From Ensifer adhaerens (GTDB taxonomy: Bacteria > Pseudomonadota > Alphaproteobacteria > Rhizobiales > Rhizobiaceae), in contig NZ_CP083349.1 in the NCBI RefSeq assembly GCF_020035535.1, positions 992,001 to 1,056,000 on the forward strand: a stretch of 64,000 nt of DNA, in the 5' to 3' direction. How positions within the stretch are numbered: position 1 is the stretch's first letter; each line of letters opens with the position of its first letter. A model generated the notes under the pieces. It worked only from the letters and a program-made list of their open reading frames with translations. It was not told the DNA's origin and made no database searches. Shown in pieces: positions 48,801 to 57,346 of the stretch. The translations under genes and the position numbers were made by a program.

Positions 48801-49286
48801 GAGAGCAAGGCGCTTGCCTATCTTCGGCTCCGGGCCGGCGTCATCGCGGCCGAGACGGCGCTTCGGCTTTTCCGCGAGCGCCACCGTAGCGCAATGATGC
48901 GCCGTGCTTCGGAAACCTTCAGCCGGATCAGCGGCGGAGAGTATTCCGGCCTGTCGGCGCAATCCGACAAGGGACAGGAATTCCTGATCGCCAATGCCGC
49001 CGGCGGCGGATCGAAACTCGCCAAGGATCTCTCCAAGGGCACCCGGTTCCAGCTCTATCTGGCACTCAGAATCGCCGGCTATCACGAAATCGCGGCTGCC
49101 CGCGAATCGCTGCCCTTCATCGCCGACGACATCATGGAGACCTTTGACGACGGGCGCGCAGGCCGCGCCTTCGAGCAAATGGCCGAAATGGCGCGTGTCG
49201 GCCAGGTGATCTATCTGACGCACCACGAACATCTTTGCGAGATCGCCCGTGATGCCTGTCCGACTGTGACAATTCACAGGTTATGA
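45828..49286 (+). CDS. YhaN/SbcC-like SMC-type ATPase
   Basis: A 1152-residue Rad50/SbcC-class protein. The N-terminal half-ATPase has Walker A VYGPNEAGKST (residues 36-44), and the C-terminal half has the signature-like DLSKGTRFQLYLALRIA near 1065 and Walker B PFIADDIMETFDD near 1099. The middle (about 190-1000) is long, Arg- and Glu-rich coiled coil, with no clear CxxC zinc hook. The YhaN domain at the N-terminus places it with Bacillus YhaN. It probably works with the upstream nuclease in DNA-end processing; direct evidence is lacking. Confidence 0.9.
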   Translation: MRLTALDLVRYGKFTDRRLDFGESVAGVPDLHIVYGPNEAGKSTMFSGFLDLLFGIEHSSPYGFLHPYPTMRVGGTIEAAGRTHRVFRLKRKTNSLVSADDQPLPDNLFSGALGAIDRDTYQTMFSLDDESIEKGGEAILKSEGELGSLLFSASSGLPDSTAILAALRGQADAFYRPQARKHQLAELKAQLDALRTERNTLDINAREYAALRKTLAQARDRHEAAITRRAELRVARARLNAEIEALPHFGRLRVLRQELASAPVLPVPPAEWVTELPALRRQEAEIEVRLRQNESEIQRRRDALEEFPLDKEGLCLAERLTALQETALDARYVTAARDMPSRLEELTRTSTEIVGCLLRLGEPADRDPADLLLPAGIGARLQDLARRHSALVERCNAARHEVQAAAEECRAAERELARIEGEGGAADTSGLSGRLALLRRSDCLLRKQAAAQSLDRLEAELADKLLQLRPFAGSADDLLALGVPAPGALEALRKVVASLEERQARLSDRVAGEQELLAGEEARLAALSGVGGALDDGSAAALRLRRDEAWERHKSQLLLETAVAFEEAMGRDDEVTALRLTETARLADLRGLSLAITERRARLAALREQQQRCREEMAAQAKSLEALATSCGLPSVTRLPQLEAWLAIRGSALELRAQLRAVRLEFERAHAEEAEAVRGLGEELAGIGIEEGLSERLDDLLLIAERIVSQAQTVAAARNAAREAAKRSAAVLEGRRSTLDLAETEMAAWQEQWSTLLAKSWLADRSEQLLPEQVGAMLAVLQDLDKHTQRKADLEYRVAGMRKDQAAFERDIADLAGGSPTDDTVATFTALKTRATEAQRLADRRATSLAELARLEEDRRAICGAREIHWARRRLVTEFFECETLDDAMQQFEAAREQERLRQRIAELEADIASRLGVATCAQAEALLAELDDAAVRLELARLDAALEESDRDVSELHTDMRGKEKALVDVDGGDTVAELDQKRRTLLLDIESKALAYLRLRAGVIAAETALRLFRERHRSAMMRRASETFSRISGGEYSGLSAQSDKGQEFLIANAAGGGSKLAKDLSKGTRFQLYLALRIAGYHEIAAARESLPFIADDIMETFDDGRAGRAFEQMAEMARVGQVIYLTHHEHLCEIARDACPTVTIHRL

Positions 49287-49372
49287 TAGGCTCGCGGATG
49301 AGGTCGGGCCTGTTGGCCGTAGCGCATTTCTGCTGACGACGAGCGCACATACGAAAATCGGAGGAACGAGAG

Positions 49373-49771
49373 ATGGACATCATACCCGGTGGATCGAGAC
49401 CTTCGATGCGCGCTCCGGCGGAATACTTCACCGGCACTGTGCGCCAGGACCCGGTAATCGAGGCCGCTGGACCGGCGCGCGTCCGCGCCGTCAGCGTCAC
49501 CTTCGAGCCCGGCGCGCGCACGGCCTGGCATACGCATCCGCTCGGCCAGACCCTGGTTGTCACGGCCGGCCGTGGCCTCGTGCAAAGCTGGGGTGGCCCG
49601 GTGCAGGAGATTCGTATGGGCGATGTCGTCTGGTTCCCGCCGGGCGAAAAGCACTGGCACGGTGCCGCACCCGATACGGCCATGGTCCACCTTGCGATTC
49701 AGGAGGCGCTCGACGGCAAGGCTGTGGATTGGCTGGAACATGTCAGCGACGAGCAGTATCGCGGCGGCTAG
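49373..49771 (+). CDS. Cupin-domain protein (quercetinase-like)
   Basis: A 132-residue single cupin with the classical metal motif [16 protein letters not shown] (His, His) and a second, [20 protein letters not shown]. It is similar to small cupins annotated as carboxymuconolactone-linked or quercetin-dioxygenase-like, but no reaction is assigned. AGGAACGAGAG precedes ATG 49373. It follows the YhaN-like gene by 86 bases without a terminator, possibly co-transcribed. Confidence 0.82.
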   Translation: MDIIPGGSRPSMRAPAEYFTGTVRQDPVIEAAGPARVRAVSVTFEPGARTAWHTHPLGQTLVVTAGRGLVQSWGGPVQEIRMGDVVWFPPGEKHWHGAAPDTAMVHLAIQEALDGKAVDWLEHVSDEQYRGG

Positions 49772-49996
49772 CGCCGCTGCGCCTACCGACATATTGGGAT
49801 TTGGCGGTCTTGCTGGTTCAGCCGAGGCTGACGGTGGCGGGTATCGCGATCGGGCCCGTTGAATCCCTGATTCCCGGCCGCTGACGGCCGAGCTCTAAGG
49901 CGAAAGCAACTCAGAACGAAAGGCAGATCGCAAACGTGACGCGATACGTGAGTGACAAATGCGGCAGGTTCGGTGATGTTTTTCTTTGGGAGAAAA

Positions 49997-50072
49997 TGGT
50001 GGGCGATGAGAGACTCGAACTCCCGACATCCTCGGTGTAAACGAGGCGCTCTACCAACTGAGCTAATCGCCC
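49997..50072 (-). tRNA. tRNA-Val (anticodon UAC)
   Basis: A 76-base cloverleaf on the minus strand. Acceptor GGGCGAT pairs with ATCGCCC, then A and encoded CCA. The anticodon stem CCTCG/CGAGG holds loop TTTACAC with TAC at 34-36, reading GUA. The T-arm contains GTTCGAG. It has a well-placed promoter upstream. Confidence 0.97.
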
Positions 50073-50434
50073 TTCCGCGTTTGGACCGGATCAGTCCGCC
50101 GCGTCGGTGGCCGTGATCTAGGCGTAACCGAAAAAAACCGCAAGAGCATTTGTATCGTTTTTTTGATTTTTTTTGTTGGCGATTGCGCGACCCCCTGAAA
50201 CTGCGGGCTTCGTGCTTGTGGACAAAATACGCGTATGGCGCCCCGGCAACGACGCGCGGAGGAGGGAGGGAAGAAGATCCGGAATCAACCTCCCGGTATG
50301 CGGATGGACCAGAGCATGATCGGGTAGGGGCGATGGACCGGTGGCGGAAGGCGCCATTGGTCCATTCTGATTTCGATCGTTTTATTGCCCTGTGGATCAA
50401 TTTTCATTCCGTCACGGATTTGTCTTCAAACACG
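50073..50434. other. Intergenic region between tRNA-Val and tRNA-Asp
   Basis: Together with the following tRNA-Asp promoter this gap is 457 bases. It contains the minus-strand tRNA-Val promoter and an unusual run of T and A tracts near 50130-50177 (eight T in a row near 50168). No coding frame is supportable. Confidence 0.5.
50116..50144 (-). promoter_or_regulatory. Promoter of tRNA-Val
   Basis: On the minus strand CTTGCG (50139-50144), a 17-base spacer and CTAGAT (50116-50121) match the alphaproteobacterial CTTGAC-N17-CTATAT form. It is 43 bases ahead of the tRNA. Confidence 0.6.
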
Positions 50435-50463
50435 CTTGACACCCCAATCCGAACCGCTTAGTT
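50435..50463 (+). promoter_or_regulatory. Candidate promoter of tRNA-Asp genes
   Basis: CTTGAC (50435-50440) is a perfect rhizobial -35 element. 17 bases later TTAGTT (50458-50463) is a weak -10; TAGTTA one base further is equal in quality. It is 66 bases before the first tRNA-Asp. Confidence 0.45.
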
Positions 50464-50529
50464 AGCCGCTCATCGAACGGCGCTGCTGCTCGATGCGGGG
50501 CGGAAACGCCTCAACCAAGTCAAGATGAT

Positions 50530-50606
50530 GCGGGTGTAGCTCAGTCGGTTAGAGTGCCGGCCTGTCACGCCGGAGGTCGCGGGTTCGAGCCCCGTCACTC
50601 GCGCCA
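50530..50606 (+). tRNA. tRNA-Asp (anticodon GUC), copy 1
   Basis: A 77-base cloverleaf. Acceptor GCGGGTG pairs with CACTCGC (one G-T), then G and encoded CCA. The anticodon stem CCGGC/GCCGG holds loop CTGTCAC, GTC at 34-36. Identical in sequence to the copy at 50682-50758. Confidence 0.97.
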
Positions 50607-50681
50607 CTCTTGATCTGGGATTGCCTTAGGTTCTCATCGAGGGCCGATGGTGGTACTAATGATCGTTCGCGGTCATCATGC

Positions 50682-50758
50682 GCGGGTGTAGCTCAGTCGG
50701 TTAGAGTGCCGGCCTGTCACGCCGGAGGTCGCGGGTTCGAGCCCCGTCACTCGCGCCA
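50682..50758 (+). tRNA. tRNA-Asp (anticodon GUC), copy 2
   Basis: A second 77-base copy, base for base identical to copy 1, after a 75-base spacer. The spacer has no strong terminator, so both copies are likely made from one transcript. The short sequence just before each tRNA (ATGATG or ATCATGC) is also similar. Confidence 0.97.
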
Positions 50759-50938
50759 TTTCTTCTCTCCTCCTTTCTTGCAAATCGCGTCGGCCTTAGG
50801 GCCGGATTGTGCGCTGCGGCAATCTGTCTCGTCTCGCTTTGTTTTACCGTAAAGTTCGCGTCGGCCCGCAAATCCGCGCTTTGTCGGTATCACCCGTCTG
50901 ATCCTGTGGTGCGAAGCGGTTTAAATGGCCCCTCAAGG
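50759..50938. other. Intergenic region between tRNA-Asp and nuo
   Basis: Most of a 299-base gap before nuoA. No gene and no clear rho-independent terminator for the tRNA pair is visible; the nuoA promoter candidate starts at 50939. Confidence 0.4.
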
Positions 50939-50967
50939 CTTGCGCGACGACGCGGGCTGCGCTAACC
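50939..50967 (+). promoter_or_regulatory. Candidate promoter of the nuo operon
   Basis: CTTGCG (50939-50944), 17 bases, and CTAACC (50962-50967). The -35 equals that of tRNA-Val; the -10 is weak. The transcript would have a leader of about 85 bases before nuoA. Confidence 0.4.
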
Positions 50968-51057
50968 ACTCCGGCGTTGCAACATATTTTTCGGCCTGCG
51001 AGATTTGTTGTTCTGGCGCTCTCCCATGCGCCCTCCCGCAGGCAGGGACGGATAACA

Positions 51058-51423
51058 ATGACTGAACTTCTCGGTTCCTACGTTCCGATCGCGATTTTCA
51101 TTGGAATCGCATTGGTGATCGGTGTGGCGCTTCTGATTGCTCCCTTCGCCGTCGCCTTCAAGGCTCCTGATTCGGAAAAGCTGTCGGCCTACGAGTGCGG
51201 CTTCAATGCGTTCGACGACGCCCGCATGAAGTTCGACATCCGCTTCTACCTCGTGTCGATCCTCTTCATCATCTTCGACCTTGAAGTCGCCTTCCTCTTC
51301 CCCTGGGCGGTATCGTTCCATGAGCTCGGCTGGTTCGGGTTCTGGTCGATGATGGTCTTCCTCGGTGTGCTGACGATCGGCTTTATCTATGAATGGAAGA
51401 AGGGAGCGCTGGAATGGAACTGA
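51058..51423 (+). CDS. nuoA: NADH-quinone oxidoreductase subunit A
   Basis: A 121-residue membrane-arm subunit of complex I with three helices. The conserved loop between helices 1 and 2 reads [23 protein letters not shown] 51058 is chosen; an upstream in-frame start adds a basic stretch unlike the family. nuoB begins at 51414, overlapping its last ten bases. It heads the operon. Confidence 0.97.
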   Translation: MTELLGSYVPIAIFIGIALVIGVALLIAPFAVAFKAPDSEKLSAYECGFNAFDDARMKFDIRFYLVSILFIIFDLEVAFLFPWAVSFHELGWFGFWSMMVFLGVLTIGFIYEWKKGALEWN

Positions 51424-51992
51424 CCTCCGGCACCACGCTCGTTGCGCCCAAGCCGAAAGGGATCATCGATCCCTCCACCGGCAAGCCGATTGGCAGCAAT
51501 GACGCATTCTTCGGCGAGATCAACAATGAGCTCGCCGACAAGGGTTTTCTGGTCACCTCGACCGACGAACTCATCAACTGGGCCCGTACCGGTTCGCTGA
51601 TGTGGATGACCTTCGGTCTCGCCTGCTGCGCGGTCGAGATGATGCAGATGTCGATGCCGCGTTACGACGCAGAGCGTTTCGGCTTTGCGCCGCGCGCCTC
51701 GCCGCGCCAGTCCGACGTCATGATCGTCGCCGGCACGCTGACCAACAAGATGGCGCCTGCGCTCCGCAAGGTCTATGACCAGATGCCGGAGCCGCGTTAC
51801 GTCATCTCGATGGGCTCGTGCGCCAACGGCGGCGGCTACTACCACTATTCCTATTCCGTCGTTCGCGGCTGCGACCGCGTCGTTCCCGTCGACATCTACG
51901 TGCCAGGCTGTCCTCCCACGGCAGAAGCGCTGCTTTACGGCGTGCTCCTGCTGCAGAAGAAGATCCGCCGGACCGGCACGATCGAGCGCTAA
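51414..51992 (+). CDS. nuoB: NADH-quinone oxidoreductase subunit B
   Basis: A 192-residue PSST subunit carrying the terminal N2 [4Fe-4S] cluster. Cysteines are at the adjacent pair in [11 protein letters not shown], in [16 protein letters not shown] and in [15 protein letters not shown] 51414 (MELTSGTT) is preferred over 51393, because the extra residues are nuoA-overlap and the family starts here. It forms the quinone site with NuoD. Confidence 0.97.
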   Translation: MELTSGTTLVAPKPKGIIDPSTGKPIGSNDAFFGEINNELADKGFLVTSTDELINWARTGSLMWMTFGLACCAVEMMQMSMPRYDAERFGFAPRASPRQSDVMIVAGTLTNKMAPALRKVYDQMPEPRYVISMGSCANGGGYYHYSYSVVRGCDRVVPVDIYVPGCPPTAEALLYGVLLLQKKIRRTGTIER

Positions 51993-52010
51993 GGGCAGGG
52001 GGTCTTTAAT

Positions 52011-52616
52011 ATGAGTGAAGCCCTGAATGAGCTTGCGTCCTACCTGCGCGAAACGCGCGGCGCGCTGATCTCCGACGTATCGCTGGCCTATGGCGAGCTG
52101 ACGCTGACGACGACATCGGCGAACCTGATCGCGCTGCTGACGTTCCTTCGTGACGATGTGCAGTGCGCCTTCGTCAATTTCGTCGATGTCTGCGGCGTCG
52201 ACTGGCCGCAGCGGCCGGACCGTTTCGATGTGGTCTATCATCTCTTGTCGCCGCGCCAGAACCTGCGCGTGCGCATCAAGGTCGCAACCGGCGAGAACGA
52301 GCCGGTTCCGTCGGCAACCCCGGTCTATCCCGGCGCCGACTGGTTCGAGCGTGAAGCCTACGACATGTACGGCATCCTGTTCACCGGCCATCCGGACCTG
52401 CGCCGCATCCTGACGGACTACGGTTTTGAAGGACATCCGCTGCGCAAGGACTTCCCGGTTACCGGTTTCGTCGAGGTCCGCTATGACGACCAGGCCAAGC
52501 GCGTCGTCTACGAACCCGTCGAGCTGAAGCAGGAATTCCGCAACTTCGACTTCCTCTCTCCCTGGGAAGGCACGGACTACGTGCTGCCCGGCGACGAGAA
52601 GGCGAAAGCACGGTGA
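52011..52616 (+). CDS. nuoC: NADH-quinone oxidoreductase subunit C
   Basis: A 201-residue 30-kDa subunit; hallmark [19 protein letters not shown] and [20 protein letters not shown]. Separate from NuoD, unlike the NuoCD fusion of enterobacteria. It starts 19 bases after nuoB. The start ATG 52011 is unambiguous. Confidence 0.97.
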   Translation: MSEALNELASYLRETRGALISDVSLAYGELTLTTTSANLIALLTFLRDDVQCAFVNFVDVCGVDWPQRPDRFDVVYHLLSPRQNLRVRIKVATGENEPVPSATPVYPGADWFEREAYDMYGILFTGHPDLRRILTDYGFEGHPLRKDFPVTGFVEVRYDDQAKRVVYEPVELKQEFRNFDFLSPWEGTDYVLPGDEKAKAR

Positions 52617-52673
52617 GACTAAATGGCCCGCGGTAGCCGCCAAGCGGCTGCCGTCCGGCCCGGAGCAATCGGT

Positions 52674-53864
52674 ATGACCGAACATAACGTCCGCAATTTC
52701 AACATCAACTTTGGTCCGCAGCATCCGGCGGCGCACGGCGTTCTTCGCCTGGTGCTCGAGCTTGATGGCGAAATCGTCGAACGCGTCGATCCGCATATCG
52801 GCCTTCTGCATCGCGGCACCGAGAAGCTGATCGAGACCAAGACCTACTTGCAGGCCGTGCCCTATTTCGACCGCCTCGACTACGTGGCGCCGATGAACCA
52901 GGAGCACGCTTTCGCACTCGCGGTTGAGAAGCTGACGGGCACGGAAGTTCCGATCCGCGGCCAGCTCATCCGTGTTCTCTATTCGGAAATCGGCCGCATC
53001 CTCTCGCATCTTCTGAACGTCACGACGCAGGCCATGGACGTCGGCGCGCTGACGCCGCCGCTTTGGGGCTTCGAAGAGCGCGAAAAGCTGATGGTGTTCT
53101 ACGAGCGTGCCTGCGGCGCGCGCATGCACTCTGCCTATTTCCGTCCGGGCGGTGTCCATCAGGATCTGCCGCACGAACTGGTCGAAGACATCGGCAAGTG
53201 GATCGATCCGTTCCTGAAGACCGTCGACGATATCGACGAGTTGCTCACCGGCAACCGCATCTTCAAGCAGCGCAACGTCGATATCGGCGTCGTGAAGCTC
53301 GATGACGCTTGGGCCTGGGGCTTCTCGGGTGTCATGGTACGTGGTTCGGGTGCTGCCTGGGACCTGCGTCGTTCGCAGCCCTATGAGTGCTATTCGGACA
53401 TGGAATTCGATATCCCGATCGGCAAGAACGGCGACTGCTTCGACCGCTACCTGATCCGCATGATCGAGATGCGCCAGTCGGCGCGCATCATGCGCCAGTG
53501 CGTCGATCGCCTGCTCGGCGACGCCAAGGTCGGCCCGGTTTCGTCGCTTGACGGCAAGATCGTTCCACCGAAGCGCGGTGAGATGAAGCGTTCGATGGAA
53601 GCGCTGATCCACCATTTCAAGCTCTACACCGAAGGCTATCACGTGCCGGCCGGCGAAGTTTACGCCGCCGTCGAAGCGCCGAAGGGCGAGTTCGGCGTCT
53701 ATCTCGTCTCTGACGGCACGAACAAGCCCTATCGCTGCAAGATCCGCGCCCCGGGTTATGCGCATCTCCAGGCGATGGATTTCCTCTGTCGGGGACACCA
53801 GCTTGCCGACGTTTCGGCCGTGCTGGGCTCCCTCGATATCGTGTTCGGTGAGGTGGATCGCTGA
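52674..53864 (+). CDS. nuoD: NADH-quinone oxidoreductase subunit D
   Basis: A 396-residue 49-kDa subunit forming the quinone cavity. It begins [20 protein letters not shown] and contains HRGTEKLIE and [19 protein letters not shown] 52674 after GGAG gives the known rhizobial length; ATG 52623 adds a basic leader not seen in the family. The following small gene starts at 53864, overlapping the stop (TGATG). Confidence 0.97.
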   Translation: MTEHNVRNFNINFGPQHPAAHGVLRLVLELDGEIVERVDPHIGLLHRGTEKLIETKTYLQAVPYFDRLDYVAPMNQEHAFALAVEKLTGTEVPIRGQLIRVLYSEIGRILSHLLNVTTQAMDVGALTPPLWGFEEREKLMVFYERACGARMHSAYFRPGGVHQDLPHELVEDIGKWIDPFLKTVDDIDELLTGNRIFKQRNVDIGVVKLDDAWAWGFSGVMVRGSGAAWDLRRSQPYECYSDMEFDIPIGKNGDCFDRYLIRMIEMRQSARIMRQCVDRLLGDAKVGPVSSLDGKIVPPKRGEMKRSMEALIHHFKLYTEGYHVPAGEVYAAVEAPKGEFGVYLVSDGTNKPYRCKIRAPGYAHLQAMDFLCRGHQLADVSAVLGSLDIVFGEVDR

Positions 53865-54121
53865 TGCGTCTCGCGCCCCTGGCCACGCTCGCTCTTCTCG
53901 CGCTTATGTCGACCGCTTCCGCACAGGAATCGGTCGATAGCGGCGCGACCTCGGGCGGCATGCGCGGGGGCTCGATGGCCGAGCTCGTGGCCAAGGGCTA
54001 CGAGATCAAGGCCGCGGTCGCCAATGGCACGCGCTACATCGTATTTTTGCAGAAAGACCAGTCAGCCTATGCCTGCGAATTCGTCTCGGTGACGAAATCG
54101 CGGTGCGGTTCGATTAACTGA
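53864..54121 (+). CDS. Small secreted protein of unknown function within nuo
   Basis: An 85-residue protein with a Sec signal peptide ([20 protein letters not shown], predicted cleavage before QESVD). The mature part is about 64 residues with two cysteines (YACEFVSVTKSRCGSIN) that could form a disulfide. The family is not recognised. Translation is coupled to nuoD by a TGATG overlap, and nuoE starts 17 bases after the stop, so it is co-expressed with complex I. A role in assembly or stability in the periplasm is possible but unproven. Confidence 0.78.
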   Translation: MRLAPLATLALLALMSTASAQESVDSGATSGGMRGGSMAELVAKGYEIKAAVANGTRYIVFLQKDQSAYACEFVSVTKSRCGSIN

Positions 54122-54137
54122 TAAGGTGTCCACTAGA

Positions 54138-55265
54138 ATGTCCGTTCGTCGACTAGCCGAAGACACCGTCCAGCCAGCGAGCTTTGCCTTCAGCAAGGAG
54201 AACGCCGCCTGGGCGAAGGAAACGATCAAGAAGTACCCCAAGGGTCGTGAGCAGTCCGCCGTCATCCCGTTGTTGATGCGCGCTCAGGATCAGGACGGCT
54301 GGGTCACGAAGGCGGCCATCGAGTCGATCGCGGACATGCTGGGCATGGCCTATATCCGCGTGCTCGAAGTAGCGACCTTCTACACCCAGTTCCAGCTGAA
54401 GCCGGTCGGCACGCGTGCGCACGTTCAGGTTTGCGGCACGACGCCGTGCATGCTGCGCGGCGCCGAAGACCTGATCAAGGTCTGCAAGAGCAAGATCGCC
54501 CATGACCCCTTCACCCTCAACGAAAGCGGCACGCTCTCCTGGGAAGAAGTCGAATGTCAGGGCGCCTGCGTCAACGCGCCGATGGTCATGATCTTCAAGG
54601 ACACCTTCGAGGACCTGACGCCCGAGCAACTCGAGCAGATCATCGACCGTTTCGAAGCAGGCAAGGGTTCTGAAGTTACCCCTGGTCCGCAGATTGATCG
54701 CATCTATTCGGCGCCGGAAGGCGGCCTGACGACGCTGATGGCGGCAGATTCAGTTCCGGCCAGGGCTGCGACCAGCGCCAAGAAGGTCAGCGACGCTCCG
54801 GCCGTTTCCGTGCCGCCGTCGAATGCCGGCCGGGCCAAGACCACCGCCAGCGAGACCAACGCATCCCTGAAGACGCCGGCGACGGCAAAGGTAGAAGCTG
54901 CTGCCAACGCCAAGGTCGAAGGCGACACCGTCGACAAGTCGAAGCCGGCCAAGGCTGCCGCCGTTGCCGGCAAGCCGTCGCTCGAGGACAAGAACCGTCC
55001 GGCGGGCATCGAAAAGCCGGCAGCCGTCGACGACCTCAAGCTGATCTCGGGCGTCGGTCCGAAGATCGAGGGCACGCTGAACGAACTGGGCATCTACACC
55101 TACACGCAAGTTGCTTCGTGGAAGAAGGCGGAGCGCGAGTGGGTTGACGGATACCTGAATTTCAAGGGCCGTATCGAACGCGACGACTGGGTCAAGCAGG
55201 CCAAGGCGCTCGCCAAGGGTGGCGAAGCCGAATACATCAAGGTATTCGGCAAGAAGCCGCGGTAA
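54138..55265 (+). CDS. nuoE: NADH-quinone oxidoreductase subunit E with C-terminal helix-hairpin-helix extension
   Basis: A 375-residue protein, more than twice typical NuoE. Residues about 20-185 are the normal thioredoxin-like [2Fe-2S] domain (VQVCGTTPCMLRG and CQGACVNAPMVM). Residues about 190-297 form an Ala-, Lys-, Thr- and Pro-rich linker. Residues 298-367 are a helix-hairpin-helix-like module (DDLKLISGVGPKIEGTLNEL, then GRIERDDWVKQAKALAKGG). The same module appears in the protein encoded at 56588-57235. ATG 54138 is used; the frame also opens four codons upstream. It belongs to the hydrophilic NADH arm. Confidence 0.95.
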   Translation: MSVRRLAEDTVQPASFAFSKENAAWAKETIKKYPKGREQSAVIPLLMRAQDQDGWVTKAAIESIADMLGMAYIRVLEVATFYTQFQLKPVGTRAHVQVCGTTPCMLRGAEDLIKVCKSKIAHDPFTLNESGTLSWEEVECQGACVNAPMVMIFKDTFEDLTPEQLEQIIDRFEAGKGSEVTPGPQIDRIYSAPEGGLTTLMAADSVPARAATSAKKVSDAPAVSVPPSNAGRAKTTASETNASLKTPATAKVEAAANAKVEGDTVDKSKPAKAAAVAGKPSLEDKNRPAGIEKPAAVDDLKLISGVGPKIEGTLNELGIYTYTQVASWKKAEREWVDGYLNFKGRIERDDWVKQAKALAKGGEAEYIKVFGKKPR

Positions 55266-55276
55266 AGAGGTGAATT

Positions 55277-56581
<1,305 letters not shown>

Positions 56582-56587
56582 CGGGTG

Positions 56588-57235
56588 ATGGCCGGCGCAC
56601 GCGAAGAGGGACAGATGAAGGGACACGCCGAGGCAGGCATTCCGTTCGCACGTCCGCTTGGCGGCGATCCGGCCGATCCTTTCGGTATGGCCGAATGGAT
56701 GAAGAACCTGCCGCAGGTGCCGCTGCACCCGCTGATGGTTCACCCGGCGGCCGCAGTTGCTGCGGCGACCGCGATCGGCTTCGGCCTCACGAGCCACTTT
56801 GCAGGCGCCATGATCGGCGCGATGCAGGGTGCCGTCGAGGCGGCGCAGAAGCGGGCGGAGCCCGCATCTGGCGTGACGACTGCCGTTGTCGCAAAGGCGA
56901 CGGAAGCCGAAGCAAAGCCGGAACCGATCGCCAGGCCGTCTGCGTCTACCAAGCGGTCAGCGGCGAAGCCGGTGGTTGAAAAGGTTGCCGCTGAAAAGGT
57001 GGTCAAGGTTCGCGCGACGCGCGCCAAGGCGAAAGCCGCCGACGACCTCAAGCGGATTTCCGGTATCGGCCCGAAGCTTGAGCAGGTGCTGAACGCCAAG
57101 GGCATCAGCGGCTTTGCCGACATTGCCGGCTGGAGCGACGCGGACGTCGCTCGCTTCGACGACGAGCTCGGCTTCGGCGGGCGGATCAAGCGGGACGATT
57201 GGGTTGGACAGGCCAAGGCGCTGAAAAGCGCGTGA
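56588..57235 (+). CDS. Membrane-anchored helix-hairpin-helix protein within nuo
   Basis: A 215-residue protein not found in the canonical nuo operon. Residues about 40-80 are hydrophobic (HPAAAVAAATAIGFGLTSHF, then AGAMIGAM), a likely membrane or amphipathic segment. A basic, Ala-rich linker follows, and residues 152-213 form the hairpin module (DDLKRISGIGPKLEQVLNAK, then GRIKRDDWVGQAKALKSA) shared with NuoE. The start is uncertain: GTG 56585, ATG 56588, or ATG 56615, which has the best Shine-Dalgarno (AGAGGG). Related rhizobial proteins have been annotated as 5' DNA nuclease or as complex I 21-kDa-like; neither is established. It lies between nuoF and nuoG. Confidence 0.8.
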   Translation: MAGAREEGQMKGHAEAGIPFARPLGGDPADPFGMAEWMKNLPQVPLHPLMVHPAAAVAAATAIGFGLTSHFAGAMIGAMQGAVEAAQKRAEPASGVTTAVVAKATEAEAKPEPIARPSASTKRSAAKPVVEKVAAEKVVKVRATRAKAKAADDLKRISGIGPKLEQVLNAKGISGFADIAGWSDADVARFDDELGFGGRIKRDDWVGQAKALKSA

Positions 57236-57346
57236 GAGAATAGGGGCGGGGGACCGGCAACGGCCATCGCCCGCAAGCAGCAAGGCTGTGTTGGAATTGT
57301 CCGTCGCCTTTAGGCCGACGGACGGAAGACAGGATTGAGTACGAAG

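Noticed and set aside
50436..50529. A possible rRNA or other structured RNA before tRNA-Asp
   Set aside because: The bases between the promoter candidate and the tRNA are a short leader without conserved rRNA or RNase P-like motifs.
51387..53798. An 803-codon minus-strand open frame across nuoB, nuoC and nuoD
   Set aside because: It is antisense to three certain genes, has repetitive Arg/Asp/Val-rich composition and no domain. It arises from codon bias in GC-rich DNA.
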